From assembly GCA_013389115.1 (NCBI GenBank), contig JACADY010000007.1, positions 1 through 38,988 on the forward strand: a stretch of DNA of 38,988 bases, read 5' to 3'. Under the pieces are notes generated by a model. That model had not been told where the DNA came from. It was given only the letters and a program-made list of their open reading frames with translations, and made no database searches. Made by a program: the position numbers and the translations under genes. This DNA comes from Alphaproteobacteria bacterium (GTDB lineage: Bacteria > Pseudomonadota > Alphaproteobacteria > Micropepsales > Micropepsaceae). Position 1 is the stretch's first letter. Every line of letters begins with the position of its first letter. Shown piece by piece: positions 26,905 to 34,680 of the stretch.

Positions 26905-28986
26905 TCAGAGGACATGGCGCGTGAGGCTCTTGATCGCAGTCGTCGTCCGCCCCCCGCCCTCCACCGTGCAAACGTCCATGACGAAAGCACAGCGCTGCCC
27001 ATAGGGCGTGACGACTTCGAGATCGTTGAGGTCGGCGGCACGTGCCATACGGTGCCGCACGTATCGGGGGCCATATTTCCGCGGTGGCAATCGGGTCTTG
27101 ATGAATGCCTCGATCTCAGACGCTCCTAAAATGTCCCCGAACGCCGAGGCGGTCGACCACACGCCATCCGGATGGAACAGGCTCGCCGCTCCCGCGCCGT
27201 CCCGCCGGTCCACGCAATCGAGAAAGCGCATCAGCAGCGAACGTTTGGACTGTCTTGCCGCGTAGTGGGTGTGGAGCAATTTGTGCGCTGCGGCTGAATT
27301 AGGCTCCTCAAGCTCCGACGCGTAAAGCCGCTGAACATCCTGGTTTTCGTAGGAGCGGCGCCGTGGCGCATTCTGGTCAATGGCGTAAATGGATTGGCCG
27401 CGCTTCTGGAGGATGTGGGGGTCCATGGATCGGGGTTCGCCGCCGCCGCCCAGGCAGCCGCCGACACATGCCATCACCTCGATAGCGACGTAGTCCGATC
27501 GCCAGTCGTCCGTCTCAAGCATGCGCTGCGCCGCCGCGATTCCGTTGCAGACGGCCACAGCTCCGATCCCTGGGATCTCGGCCGACTTGATGCCATCGCG
27601 GACGCCGCGCAGCTGATGCCACTCCAGTGGAAGCGAGCCTTCCAAGCCTTTGAGATTAGCGACCGTTCGCACGATCGCTTCCATGACACCGCCGGAGGCG
27701 CCGAAGATCTGCGCGGCGCCCGTGCTTTCGCCGAGGGGACTGTCGAACCGGCCGTCGTCCGGCAGCGCGCCAAATGCAATCTCGCGGGAGCGGATCATTC
27801 TGGCGAGCTCGCGCGTGGTTAGAACATGATCCACATCGCCCGACATGCCCGGCCGCGACGCCTCGTCTTTCTTCGCCGTGCAGGGCATGACGCTAACCAC
27901 GTAGGGTTCGGTTCGTCCTTCCGCAAAATCCGGCCCGAGTAACCGGGCGAAACTGCTCCGTTTGGCGATGGCGCCATGCATCTGCTGCGGCGATTTGGCG
28001 GTGCTCAAATGCGGCAGAAGTTCTGGACGGTTTAACTCGACCCAGTTCACCCACCCCGGACAGCAGGACGTGAATAGTGGCAGACCTTCCCCGGCCACGA
28101 GGCGGGCCAGAAACTCGGTCCCTTCCTCCATGATTGTGAGATCTGCTGCGAAGTTCGTATCGAAGACATAGTCAAAACCAAGCTGCCGCAACGCATTGAT
28201 CAGCCTGCCTGTGCTCACCGTTCCGGGCTTCAGGCCGAACTCTTCGCTGATGGCGATGCGTGTGGCAGGCGCCACCTGAACCACGGACATGCGCTGGCGC
28301 GAATTCAGGGTGCGAAGGACGTCGTGCCAATGCGGGGTTTCGATGAGGGCGCCGACGGGACAGACAAGCGTGCATTGGCCACAGGAAATACAATTGGTAT
28401 CGCCCAAGCGTTTATCGAAAACAGTGACGGGCAGGCGATCGCTTCCGCGTTCCGCGAACCCGATCACGAATTGCTGCTGGCCAGCGTCACCGCAAACGTC
28501 CGCGCAGAGACCGCACTCGATGCATTTCGCAAGATCGCGCCAAATGCTCGGAGAAGTGTGGTCGTTGTTCAAACCTTCGGAACGCTCCGGAGGTCCAGCC
28601 GGGACCTTTTCCCATCGCTCCCCCCACTGGTTTTCGCTGATTAGACGCTGCAGCTTGCAGGAGCCGCTGACCTCGCAACGCATGCAATCGTTGGGGTGAC
28701 GCATAAGCAGCCATTCGGCATTGGTCCGCCGAAACTCCCGCAAGGATGACGTTTCTGTCTCCACCTTGTCGCCGTTTCGTGCAGGCGTGTGGCAGGCCGG
28801 CTGCGGTTTGGGTTCGCCCTCAACGTCCACGAGGCACATGCGGCAGACGGCATGCGACGGCAGGCCCGGATAGTGACAGAGCACGGGAACATGCACTCCT
28901 GCCTTCCTGGCCGCATCAAGCAGCGTCGCGCCGTCATTGACCTCGACACGCCGCCCATTGATAGTCAGCGCGATCATCGATGACAT
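26905..28986 (-). CDS. [FeFe]-hydrogenase (M3, group A-like) fused to C-terminal SnoaL/NTF2-like domain
   Basis: A 693-residue protein. An N-terminal [2Fe-2S] domain has C37, C48, C51, C65. The His-Cys3 [4Fe-4S] site is H97, C101, C104, C110. Two [4Fe-4S] clusters use C155/C158/C161/C165 and C199/C202/C205/C209. The H-cluster motifs are complete: FTSCCPGW with C308/C309, VMPCTAKKDEA with C369, and VMACVGGC with C507/C511. Proton-path residues are also kept (IMEEGTEF, STAKSPQQ). The small-subunit-type segment ends EEPNSAAAHKLLHTHY near 575, where normal hydrogenases stop. Then about 110 extra residues (584-693, LMRFLDCVDRRDGAGAASLF onward) form a SnoaL-like domain. It should reduce protons or oxidise H2, but maturases HydE/F/G are not nearby. 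The ATG has AAGGA eight bases upstream. It is not NuoG: the H-cluster motifs exclude that. Confidence 0.93.
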   Translation of the reverse strand: MSSMIALTINGRRVEVNDGATLLDAARKAGVHVPVLCHYPGLPSHAVCRMCLVDVEGEPKPQPACHTPARNGDKVETETSSLREFRRTNAEWLLMRHPNDCMRCEVSGSCKLQRLISENQWGERWEKVPAGPPERSEGLNNDHTSPSIWRDLAKCIECGLCADVCGDAGQQQFVIGFAERGSDRLPVTVFDKRLGDTNCISCGQCTLVCPVGALIETPHWHDVLRTLNSRQRMSVVQVAPATRIAISEEFGLKPGTVSTGRLINALRQLGFDYVFDTNFAADLTIMEEGTEFLARLVAGEGLPLFTSCCPGWVNWVELNRPELLPHLSTAKSPQQMHGAIAKRSSFARLLGPDFAEGRTEPYVVSVMPCTAKKDEASRPGMSGDVDHVLTTRELARMIRSREIAFGALPDDGRFDSPLGESTGAAQIFGASGGVMEAIVRTVANLKGLEGSLPLEWHQLRGVRDGIKSAEIPGIGAVAVCNGIAAAQRMLETDDWRSDYVAIEVMACVGGCLGGGGEPRSMDPHILQKRGQSIYAIDQNAPRRRSYENQDVQRLYASELEEPNSAAAHKLLHTHYAARQSKRSLLMRFLDCVDRRDGAGAASLFHPDGVWSTASAFGDILGASEIEAFIKTRLPPRKYGPRYVRHRMARAADLNDLEVVTPYGQRCAFVMDVCTVEGGGRTTTAIKSLTRHVL

Positions 28987-29233
28987 CCTGGATGTCCTTG
29001 CCGTAGTGCACTTACCGGCCGGCGTGTCGAAATGGATTGACCATCGGCACGCCTATCGGGACACGGTGAGCCGTCGCTCGAAATCGTACACCAAACCGGA
29101 AAAATTGGGCAAATTGCGAATGCTCTGCCCCAGCGGAGCGACACGGAACCATTTGCGGGCGCCTTGTTCGCTGCATGCCCCAAAGCGCGCCCTTACTTCA
29201 TAGGTCCATCCCACCTCACGCTTGGGTTTCCTC
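28987..29233. other. Divergent intergenic region between hydrogenase fusion and ArsR gene
   Basis: This stretch should hold the promoter of the hydrogenase gene. I see no FNR-type TTGAT-N4-ATCAA site and no convincing sigma-54 element. A minus-strand open frame at 29053-29253 is short and without a ribosome site. The middle (29090-29120) is AT-richer than its surroundings. Confidence 0.4.
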
Positions 29234-29278
29234 TTGCACGGTCTAGTCGACATGCTTACACTGAACCATATGGTTCAG
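29234..29278 (+). promoter_or_regulatory. Promoter and ArsR operator, overlapping a leaderless start
   Basis: A -35 box TTGCAC (29234-29239), a 17-base spacer and a -10 box TACACT (29257-29262) predict transcription from about 29269-29270, exactly at the ATG. The 18-bp perfect palindrome CTGAACCATATGGTTCAG (29261-29278) covers the -10 end, start site and start codon, an ideal position for autorepression by the ArsR product. Confidence 0.72.
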
Positions 29279-29635
29279 CTTTACGAAACGCGCCTCGATG
29301 CCTCGTTCACCGCGCTGTCGGACGCTACCCGGCGCGGCGTGCTGGAGCAGCTCGGGCGCGCCGACGCGTCAATCACGGACCTCGCCGAAAAATTCCATAT
29401 GACCCTCACGGGCATGAAGAAGCATGTCGGCGTGTTGGAGCGTGCAGGGCTCGTCATCACTGAAAAGGCCGGGCGCGTCAGAACCTGCAGGCTCGGCATG
29501 CGCGTGCTGGAGGAAGAGGCCGCCTGGATCGAGCGGCACCGCCAGCTTTGGAGCGCACGCTTCGACGCGCTGGACAAGATAGTCGCGCAAGTGAAACGCA
29601 AGGAGAAGGCCGATGCCCGAAGGAAAAGAAGGTAG
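29270..29635 (+). CDS. ArsR-family winged-helix repressor
   Basis: A 121-residue single-domain regulator. The wHTH begins LDASFTALSDATRRGVLEQL, with the recognition region TLTGMKKHVGVLERAGLV and a wing ITEKAGRVRTCRLG. It belongs to the ArsR branch paired with SRPBCC/AHSA1 genes. No metal-binding ELCVCDL-type motif is present, so it is probably not a metal sensor. The ATG at 29270 gives the family N-terminus (MVQLYETRLDA) and lies in an operator palindrome at the predicted transcription start, so the mRNA is probably leaderless; an upstream ATG at 29252 would precede the transcript. It overlaps the next gene by 23 bases. Confidence 0.88.
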   Translation: MVQLYETRLDASFTALSDATRRGVLEQLGRADASITDLAEKFHMTLTGMKKHVGVLERAGLVITEKAGRVRTCRLGMRVLEEEAAWIERHRQLWSARFDALDKIVAQVKRKEKADARRKRR

Positions 29636-30110
29636 CTCCGCCATGAACCGCACCACCGTCGAACGCAAGTCGGACCGTGAGTTCGTCGTAACGCGAATGT
29701 TCAACGCCCCTGCGCGCATCGTCTTTGAGGCGTGGAGCAAACCTGAATTGTTCAAGCGCTGGTGGGTTCCGAAGTCCGCGGGGCTGTCGCTGCTTTCGTG
29801 CGACATGGATGCACGCACCAGGGGCTCGTATCGCCTTGTTTTCCGCCATCCGGCCTCCGATCAACCGATTGCATTCTTCGGCACGTATAGAGAAGTGACG
29901 CCGAACAAGCGCATGGTCTGGACGAACGACGAAAGCGATCAGGGCGCCGTGACCACGGTGACGTTCGAAGAAAATGACGGCAAGACGCTGGTCACCTTCC
30001 ACGAACTCTATCCCACAAAAGCGGCCCTCGATGATGCCCTTGCCGGTTCTGCAGAGGGCCTGCCCGAACAATTCGCGCAGCTCGATGAACTGCTCGCAGG
30101 CGGATCGTGA
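29613..30110 (+). CDS. SRPBCC (AHSA1-like) domain protein
   Basis: A 165-residue START-like fold protein with the hydrophobic ligand cavity typical of AHSA1/CalC-type members: REFVVTRMFNAPARIVFEAWSKPELFKRWW, then GSYRLVFR, ITYREVTPNKRMVWT-like FGTYREVTPNKRMVWT, and the closing EGLPEQFAQLDELL helix. The ligand is unknown. The ATG at 29613 is backed by a strong AAGGAG and overlaps the end of the ArsR gene by 23 bases; ATG 29643 is the alternative and matches typical family length better. The coupled ArsR-SRPBCC arrangement is common and implies control by that repressor. Confidence 0.88.
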   Translation: MPEGKEGSSAMNRTTVERKSDREFVVTRMFNAPARIVFEAWSKPELFKRWWVPKSAGLSLLSCDMDARTRGSYRLVFRHPASDQPIAFFGTYREVTPNKRMVWTNDESDQGAVTTVTFEENDGKTLVTFHELYPTKAALDDALAGSAEGLPEQFAQLDELLAGGS

Positions 30111-30308
30111 CCGCATCGCGCGCTAACGCGACCGTCTGAATCGGAAGAAGTTCGGCCCCCAGCCAACGCGCTCTCGCTCGCAGGAACCCACAATTCGCCG
30201 AGGCGCTCATTCGCCACATTGGCGGAACCGCACTCCTCAAACAGGATTTTCGCCAATAGCTATCATCCTGCCCGCGCCGCTTCGATCGCATTGTCCTAGG
30301 TGACCGCA

Positions 30309-30686
30309 ATGATAAGCGTGTTTCTCTGTCTCGCCGCGGCCGCGATGGTGGTCACTGCCCCGGCGCACTCCATCCTTGGCGAGATTCGTCTCATCCAACC
30401 CATTCTCCAGTCGGAAATGGCGGTCATGCGTCACGCGCATGCACGCCAGGTGGTCCGCTTCGCGTGGCATCTGACCAGCGTCTTGTGGCTCATTCTGGCC
30501 TATTTTCTGCTCCGACCGGTTTGGAGCGGCGCGGCGCCTGATCGCGAATATATTCTTGTCGTGGGGATCGCTCATCTTCTCGTCGGTGTTTTCGACGCTG
30601 TCTCCACGCGCGGACGGCACGTGGGCTGGCCCCTCGTCACCGCGACGGGGGTTTTCGCGCTGGCAGCGCTGGCGAGCGGTGGTTGA
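30309..30686 (+). CDS. Small integral membrane protein, uncharacterised
   Basis: A 125-residue very hydrophobic protein with about four membrane segments: 2-22, 55-73, 80-98 and 105-123. Between the first two lies the conserved-looking HSILGEIRLIQPIL, then MRHAHARQVVRFAWHL, with several His residues. The pattern recalls small uncharacterised inner-membrane proteins of alphaproteobacteria sharing an HSxxGE motif; no function is known. The ATG at 30309 is chosen for its position at the first hydrophobic segment; a GTG at 30300 is possible. The 198 bases before it and the 184 bases after it hold nothing I recognise. Confidence 0.65.
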   Translation: MISVFLCLAAAAMVVTAPAHSILGEIRLIQPILQSEMAVMRHAHARQVVRFAWHLTSVLWLILAYFLLRPVWSGAAPDREYILVVGIAHLLVGVFDAVSTRGRHVGWPLVTATGVFALAALASGG

Positions 30687-30870
30687 TCGAAACGCGGCAA
30701 TCCGAAGCCAGTTCTTTCGGCGGCAAGCGCACCTCATGCATTTGCTCCCTTCCCTGGCGTCAAAATTGTCCCAATTCAAGGTTGGGCATTAAGGAGTTTT
30801 CCACAACCTGCCGTCAATCTGTCCGCTGTTCTTGACGCATACCAACTGAAACATCGGATCATTGACTCCA

Positions 30871-32520
30871 ATGGGGACCATCACGCGCCTTCAATCCGCG
30901 GTTCGCGGACTGAGCATCTCAGCGAAAGTGATCTCAGCCGTTCTCGTGCCCGTTCTTTTCGGCTTCGGCCTGCTGGTCTTCCTTGCCAGCGCCAGCATGG
31001 ATGCCGCCTTGCGCGACGCCGCCACACGCGCCGAGATGCAGCTCGTTGATGCCATGCGGCCCGAACTTTCCTCCCCCACGCGTTTCAAACAAGCCTCGGC
31101 CGTCAAGCAAGCGCATCAGGGCATGACCGGCAATGCCGAGTATGCGATCGCTTCGCTCACGGTGCTCGATGCCGAGGGGAAGACGCTCGACATCTTCAAT
31201 TCGGACAATTTTGCACCCTTTGATTTCGCCAATGCTGGAGCGCTTGCCGATTCCGGCGAGATCGTGGCGCGCGATTTCGGTACGCATATGCTCTTCATCG
31301 CGCCCATCACGGCGGGTGCGAACAAGAACCGGGTCGGCACGCTTGCCATTGCGTTCAGCCGCGCGCCCTTGTCCGGGCTCATCTTTGAGACGCGGCTTCG
31401 CAGCGGGGCGATGGCCCTTGGCATCTCGGTCGTCATCGCGGCCACACTCGTCTTCATGCTTTCAAGCCTCATCCGCCGCCCCCTCACCCTGCTCGGCGGC
31501 GCCATGCAGCGCCTGGCAGCAGGTGATCTTGAGGCCGAGATCGGAGGAACAGAGCGTCGCGACGACCTTGGTCAGATGGCGCGCGCGGTCAAGGTGTTCC
31601 AGGAAAACGCGCGGGAAGTAGAACGACTGCGCACAGAACAGTCCCGCCAGGAGGAGTACGCCGCCTCTGCCAAGCGAGAAGCGATGCGAAGCCTTGCGAC
31701 CTCGTTTGAACAATCGATCAAACGGGTCGTCGCCGAGTTTGCCGAAGACAGTGCCCGGGTGCGCGGTGCGGCGGAAACGCTGACCCACGCCGCGCAGGAA
31801 GCGCGGGCGCAAGCAGGCAGCGCCGCCGCCTCTTCCCTGCAAGCAAGCGCCAACGTGCAGTCAGTCGCCAGCGCGACCGAGGAACTCGCCGCCTCGGTCA
31901 ACGAAATCACGTCCAAGGTCCAGGTCTCAACGCAGGTCGCCCGCTCCGCCACCGCATCGGCCGAGCGCTCGAACACGGCCGTACTTTCGCTGCAGCAGCA
32001 AGCGCGCGCGATCGGCGATGTCGTCAAGCTCATCTCGGATATCGCGAGCCAGACCAATCTGCTTGCGCTTAACGCCACCATCGAAGCGGCGCGCGCAGGG
32101 GAGGCGGGCAAGGGCTTTTCCGTCGTTGCAAACGAAGTGAAGACGCTGGCCAACCAAACCGCCAAGGCGACCGAGCAAATCCGCGCACAGATCGCAACCA
32201 TGCAGAACGCGACGAGCGAAGCGGTGGAGACCATCGTCAACATCTCTCACACGATCGGCGAGATCGATACGATCACGAGCCAGATTACCGGCGCGATCGA
32301 GGCGCAAGACGCCGCCACCAAGGAAATCGCCCGCAATATTCAGCAGGCCTCGACCGGCACAAGCGTCGTGTCCGGCGCCATGAACAAGTTGGGCCATGCA
32401 TCGGCGCAAACCGGCGCCTCGGCCGATGAGATGTTGAAGGCTGCGCTCGCGCTCACCAGCCGCACGGCGGCGCTCGATTCAGAAGTCGACAAATTCCTCT
32501 CGCAGCTTTTGGCCGCGTGA
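30871..32520 (+). CDS. Methyl-accepting chemotaxis protein
   Basis: A 549-residue chemoreceptor. A short cytoplasmic start, TM1 at about residues 17-40, a periplasmic sensor domain of about 140 residues, TM2 at about 178-200 ([18 protein letters not shown]), HAMP ([20 protein letters not shown]), then a long coiled coil and the signalling tip [20 protein letters not shown] with [13 protein letters not shown]. Several Gln/Glu pairs in the coiled coil are methylation-type sites; no C-terminal CheR-binding pentapeptide is present. The start at ATG 30871 gives MGTITRL. It lies 44 bases ahead of an amino-acid-binding-protein gene; the two may be co-transcribed, so the receptor could respond to the ligand of that protein, though this is only inferred from adjacency. 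Confidence 0.95.
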   Translation: MGTITRLQSAVRGLSISAKVISAVLVPVLFGFGLLVFLASASMDAALRDAATRAEMQLVDAMRPELSSPTRFKQASAVKQAHQGMTGNAEYAIASLTVLDAEGKTLDIFNSDNFAPFDFANAGALADSGEIVARDFGTHMLFIAPITAGANKNRVGTLAIAFSRAPLSGLIFETRLRSGAMALGISVVIAATLVFMLSSLIRRPLTLLGGAMQRLAAGDLEAEIGGTERRDDLGQMARAVKVFQENAREVERLRTEQSRQEEYAASAKREAMRSLATSFEQSIKRVVAEFAEDSARVRGAAETLTHAAQEARAQAGSAAASSLQASANVQSVASATEELAASVNEITSKVQVSTQVARSATASAERSNTAVLSLQQQARAIGDVVKLISDIASQTNLLALNATIEAARAGEAGKGFSVVANEVKTLANQTAKATEQIRAQIATMQNATSEAVETIVNISHTIGEIDTITSQITGAIEAQDAATKEIARNIQQASTGTSVVSGAMNKLGHASAQTGASADEMLKAALALTSRTAALDSEVDKFLSQLLAA

Positions 32521-32564
32521 GGCGATGAGGCTGAGAAAACACGTTACACATGGAGGATGATGCG

Positions 32565-33743
32565 ATGCGTTCAATGCTTATGGGTATGGTCTGCGCGGCA
32601 GGCCTGTTCCTGGCAATGCCTTCGGCGTTGGCGGAAGACGGCGTTACCCCCACCGAAATCCGCGTCGGCCAGGTTGCCGCCCTTGAAGGTCCTGCTTCCG
32701 CACTCGGCAATGGCATGCGGATCGGGCTGCTGACCGCCTTTGCCGAAGTGAACGCCAAGGGCGGCGTCAATGGACGCCAGATCACTCTTGTCAGCCGCGA
32801 CGACTCCTATGAGCCGGAGGACAGCGCGGCCCAGACGAAAGCGATGATCGAGGAGGAAAAGGTCTTCGCGCTTATCGGCCCTGTTGGCACGCCGACGACC
32901 AAGTCGGCCCAGCCCATCGCGACCGCGGCGGGCGTTCCCTTCATCGGCCCCTTCACGGGCGCCGGGTTCCTGCGCGATGGTGCACTGACCAATGTCGTCA
33001 ATGTTCGCGCCTCCTATAATCAGGAGACGGAGGAATGGGTGAAGCGCCTGACCGAGGATCTTGGCGTCAAGTCGATCGCGATCGTCTATCAGAACGATGC
33101 GTTCGGCCAGGCCGGGCTCTCGGGCGTCGAAGCTGCAATGACCAAGCGCGGCCTTACGCTGAGCGCCAAGGCGACCTATGAGCGCAATACGATCGCGGTT
33201 GAGGAAGCCGTCGCGTCGATGGTGGCGACCAAGCCTGACGCGGTCGTCATGGTCGGCGCCTATGCGCCATGCGCCGAATTCATCCGTCAGGCCCGCAAGG
33301 CAGGGCTCGATGCGACCTATGTGAACATCTCCTTCGTCGGCAGCGATGCCCTTGCCGAAGATCTCGGCGCGGATGGCGAAGGCGTCGTCATCACCCAGGT
33401 CGTGCCCTTCCCTTGGGATGAAAGCCTTTCGATCGTGAAGGACTATCATGCCGCGCTCGCAGCCCATGGCGGCGGCGAGAAGCCGGGCTTCGTCTCACTT
33501 GAGGGTTATCTCGTGGGCCGCTTCTTCATCGCGGCGCTCGAGAAGGCGGGTAGCGAACCCACGCGGGCCTCGCTCCTCTCCGCCATCTCTTCGACCGGGA
33601 CCTTCGATCTTGGCGGGTTCACGCTCAACTATGGCGCGGGCGACAATCAGGGTTCGGACCAGGTGTTCTTCACCGTCATCAAGGCCGATGGCAGTTTCAT
33701 GGCCATCGACAAGCTGCCGGGCAGCCAAGCCGCGGTCCAGTAA
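32565..33743 (+). CDS. Periplasmic amino-acid-type ABC substrate-binding protein (LivK-like)
   Basis: A 392-residue type I periplasmic binding protein. The signal peptide MRSMLMGMVCAAGLFLAMPS ends with ALA|ED. The mature domain has the family strands IRVGQVAALEGPASALGNGM, ALIGPVGTPTTKSAQPIA, and VKSIAIVYQNDAFGQAGL. Ligands in this class include branched-chain amino acids, amides and aromatic acids; the exact one is unclear. ATG 32565 is chosen because GGAGG ends eight bases before it; ATG 32550 overlaps that site. No permease or ATPase genes lie beside it, so it is an orphan binding protein, or works with the upstream chemoreceptor. A strong terminator follows. Confidence 0.92.
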   Translation: MRSMLMGMVCAAGLFLAMPSALAEDGVTPTEIRVGQVAALEGPASALGNGMRIGLLTAFAEVNAKGGVNGRQITLVSRDDSYEPEDSAAQTKAMIEEEKVFALIGPVGTPTTKSAQPIATAAGVPFIGPFTGAGFLRDGALTNVVNVRASYNQETEEWVKRLTEDLGVKSIAIVYQNDAFGQAGLSGVEAAMTKRGLTLSAKATYERNTIAVEEAVASMVATKPDAVVMVGAYAPCAEFIRQARKAGLDATYVNISFVGSDALAEDLGADGEGVVITQVVPFPWDESLSIVKDYHAALAAHGGGEKPGFVSLEGYLVGRFFIAALEKAGSEPTRASLLSAISSTGTFDLGGFTLNYGAGDNQGSDQVFFTVIKADGSFMAIDKLPGSQAAVQ

Positions 33744-33759
33744 AGACTTCATGCCTCAG

Positions 33760-33793
33760 AAAAAGGGCTCCGGCATTGCCGGGGCCCTTTTTT
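33760..33793. terminator. Bidirectional intrinsic terminator
   Basis: A 10-bp stem (33765-33774 with 33778-33787, one G-T pair) closes an ATT loop. It is flanked by five A on the left and six T on the right, so it can end both the plus-strand binding-protein transcript and the minus-strand amidotransferase transcript. Confidence 0.92.
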
Positions 33794-33806
33794 CTTGGCG
33801 GATCGG

Positions 33807-34673
33807 TCAGGCGCGGCCGCGCGTGGACTTGGCCGGCTTGACCGCGTGCTCGATCCAGTTGCGAATTTCAAGCGTGCGCAGAGCCTTGTCCGTGACGGCA
33901 GGTCCAAGGCCAAAGCGCCAGACGAGAGCCGGATCGGTCGGACTTGCCTCCAGCGTCGCCAGATCCACGACAAAGGCCTGCTTTTCTTCTTCGGTGCGGA
34001 ATATGCCCTGCTCGAAGAGCGGCTTGCCATAGCGGCGGAACACCGAGGCGATTTCACCAAAGGTATATTCGGGATGATACTGCACGCCCCAGAACAGGCC
34101 GCCATCGTGGCGGATCTCGGCCGCCTGCACGGGCGACCAGGCGTTGGCGGCAAGCACGGTCATGCCTTCGGGAATGAGGGCGACCTCATCGAGATGGACG
34201 GCAATCGCGTCGAAATGCGAGGACTTGCCCTCGTACATGGGGTGACGAAGCCCAGCTTCATTCAACGTGATGTCACGCGCAAAGCCGATCTCGCGGCCGC
34301 GCGGATTAGCGATCACCGTGCCCCCAGCGGCGACGGTCGCGACCTGCAATCCCCAGCATGAGCCAAAGCACGGCGTGCCGGAGCGATAGATCTGGCGCAT
34401 AAGTTCGACCTGCGGCTCGATCGCGGGGCCGCCATCATAGACGTTTAGCGCAGAGCCCGTGATCGCTATGCCGTCATAGTGCGCCAGCCCCATCCTGTCG
34501 GGCAAGTTGGCGCCGGGATCGGCCGGATAGCAGATATCGATGACGGCGCCGGGACTGAGCGCGCGCAACACCTCCGCGTAGTGGTCGCTTGCAACCGTGC
34601 CTCCGCTCGCGGCGGCGCGCGCGCGGCCCTCGCTTGTATTTCCTTCGATCACGAGAAGGCGAAGTATCGTCAT
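33807..34673 (-). CDS. Class I glutamine amidotransferase (GMP-synthase-like GATase)
   Basis: A 288-residue stand-alone GATase1 protein. The catalytic triad is visible: nucleophile C106 in GSCWGLQ, and H200/E202 in VQYHPEYTF. It resembles the amidotransferase domain of GMP synthase but has no synthase part; members act on gamma-glutamyl compounds or supply ammonia to a partner. It begins 7 bases after the aldehyde dehydrogenase gene and ends at the bidirectional terminator, so these two form a small operon. In other alphaproteobacteria such pairs sit with glutamine-synthetase-like genes and act in amine or polyamine breakdown; no such gene is present here. Confidence 0.88.
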   Translation of the reverse strand: MTILRLLVIEGNTSEGRARAAASGGTVASDHYAEVLRALSPGAVIDICYPADPGANLPDRMGLAHYDGIAITGSALNVYDGGPAIEPQVELMRQIYRSGTPCFGSCWGLQVATVAAGGTVIANPRGREIGFARDITLNEAGLRHPMYEGKSSHFDAIAVHLDEVALIPEGMTVLAANAWSPVQAAEIRHDGGLFWGVQYHPEYTFGEIASVFRRYGKPLFEQGIFRTEEEKQAFVVDLATLEASPTDPALVWRFGLGPAVTDKALRTLEIRNWIEHAVKPAKSTRGRA

Positions 34674-34680
34674 CGGTCCT

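Noticed and set aside
26905-28986. Reading as NADH dehydrogenase subunit G (NuoG)
   Set aside because: The N-terminal cluster layout is shared, but TSCCPGW, MPCTAKKDEA and MACVGGC are specific to the [FeFe]-hydrogenase H-cluster.
29053-29253. Minus-strand open frame of 66 codons between the hydrogenase and ArsR genes
   Set aside because: No ribosome site or recognisable domain, and its start region overlaps the ArsR promoter; treated as non-coding.
30237-30779. Minus-strand open frame of 180 codons
   Set aside because: Opposite strand holds a protein with a consistent four-helix membrane pattern; the minus frame is charged and low in structure.
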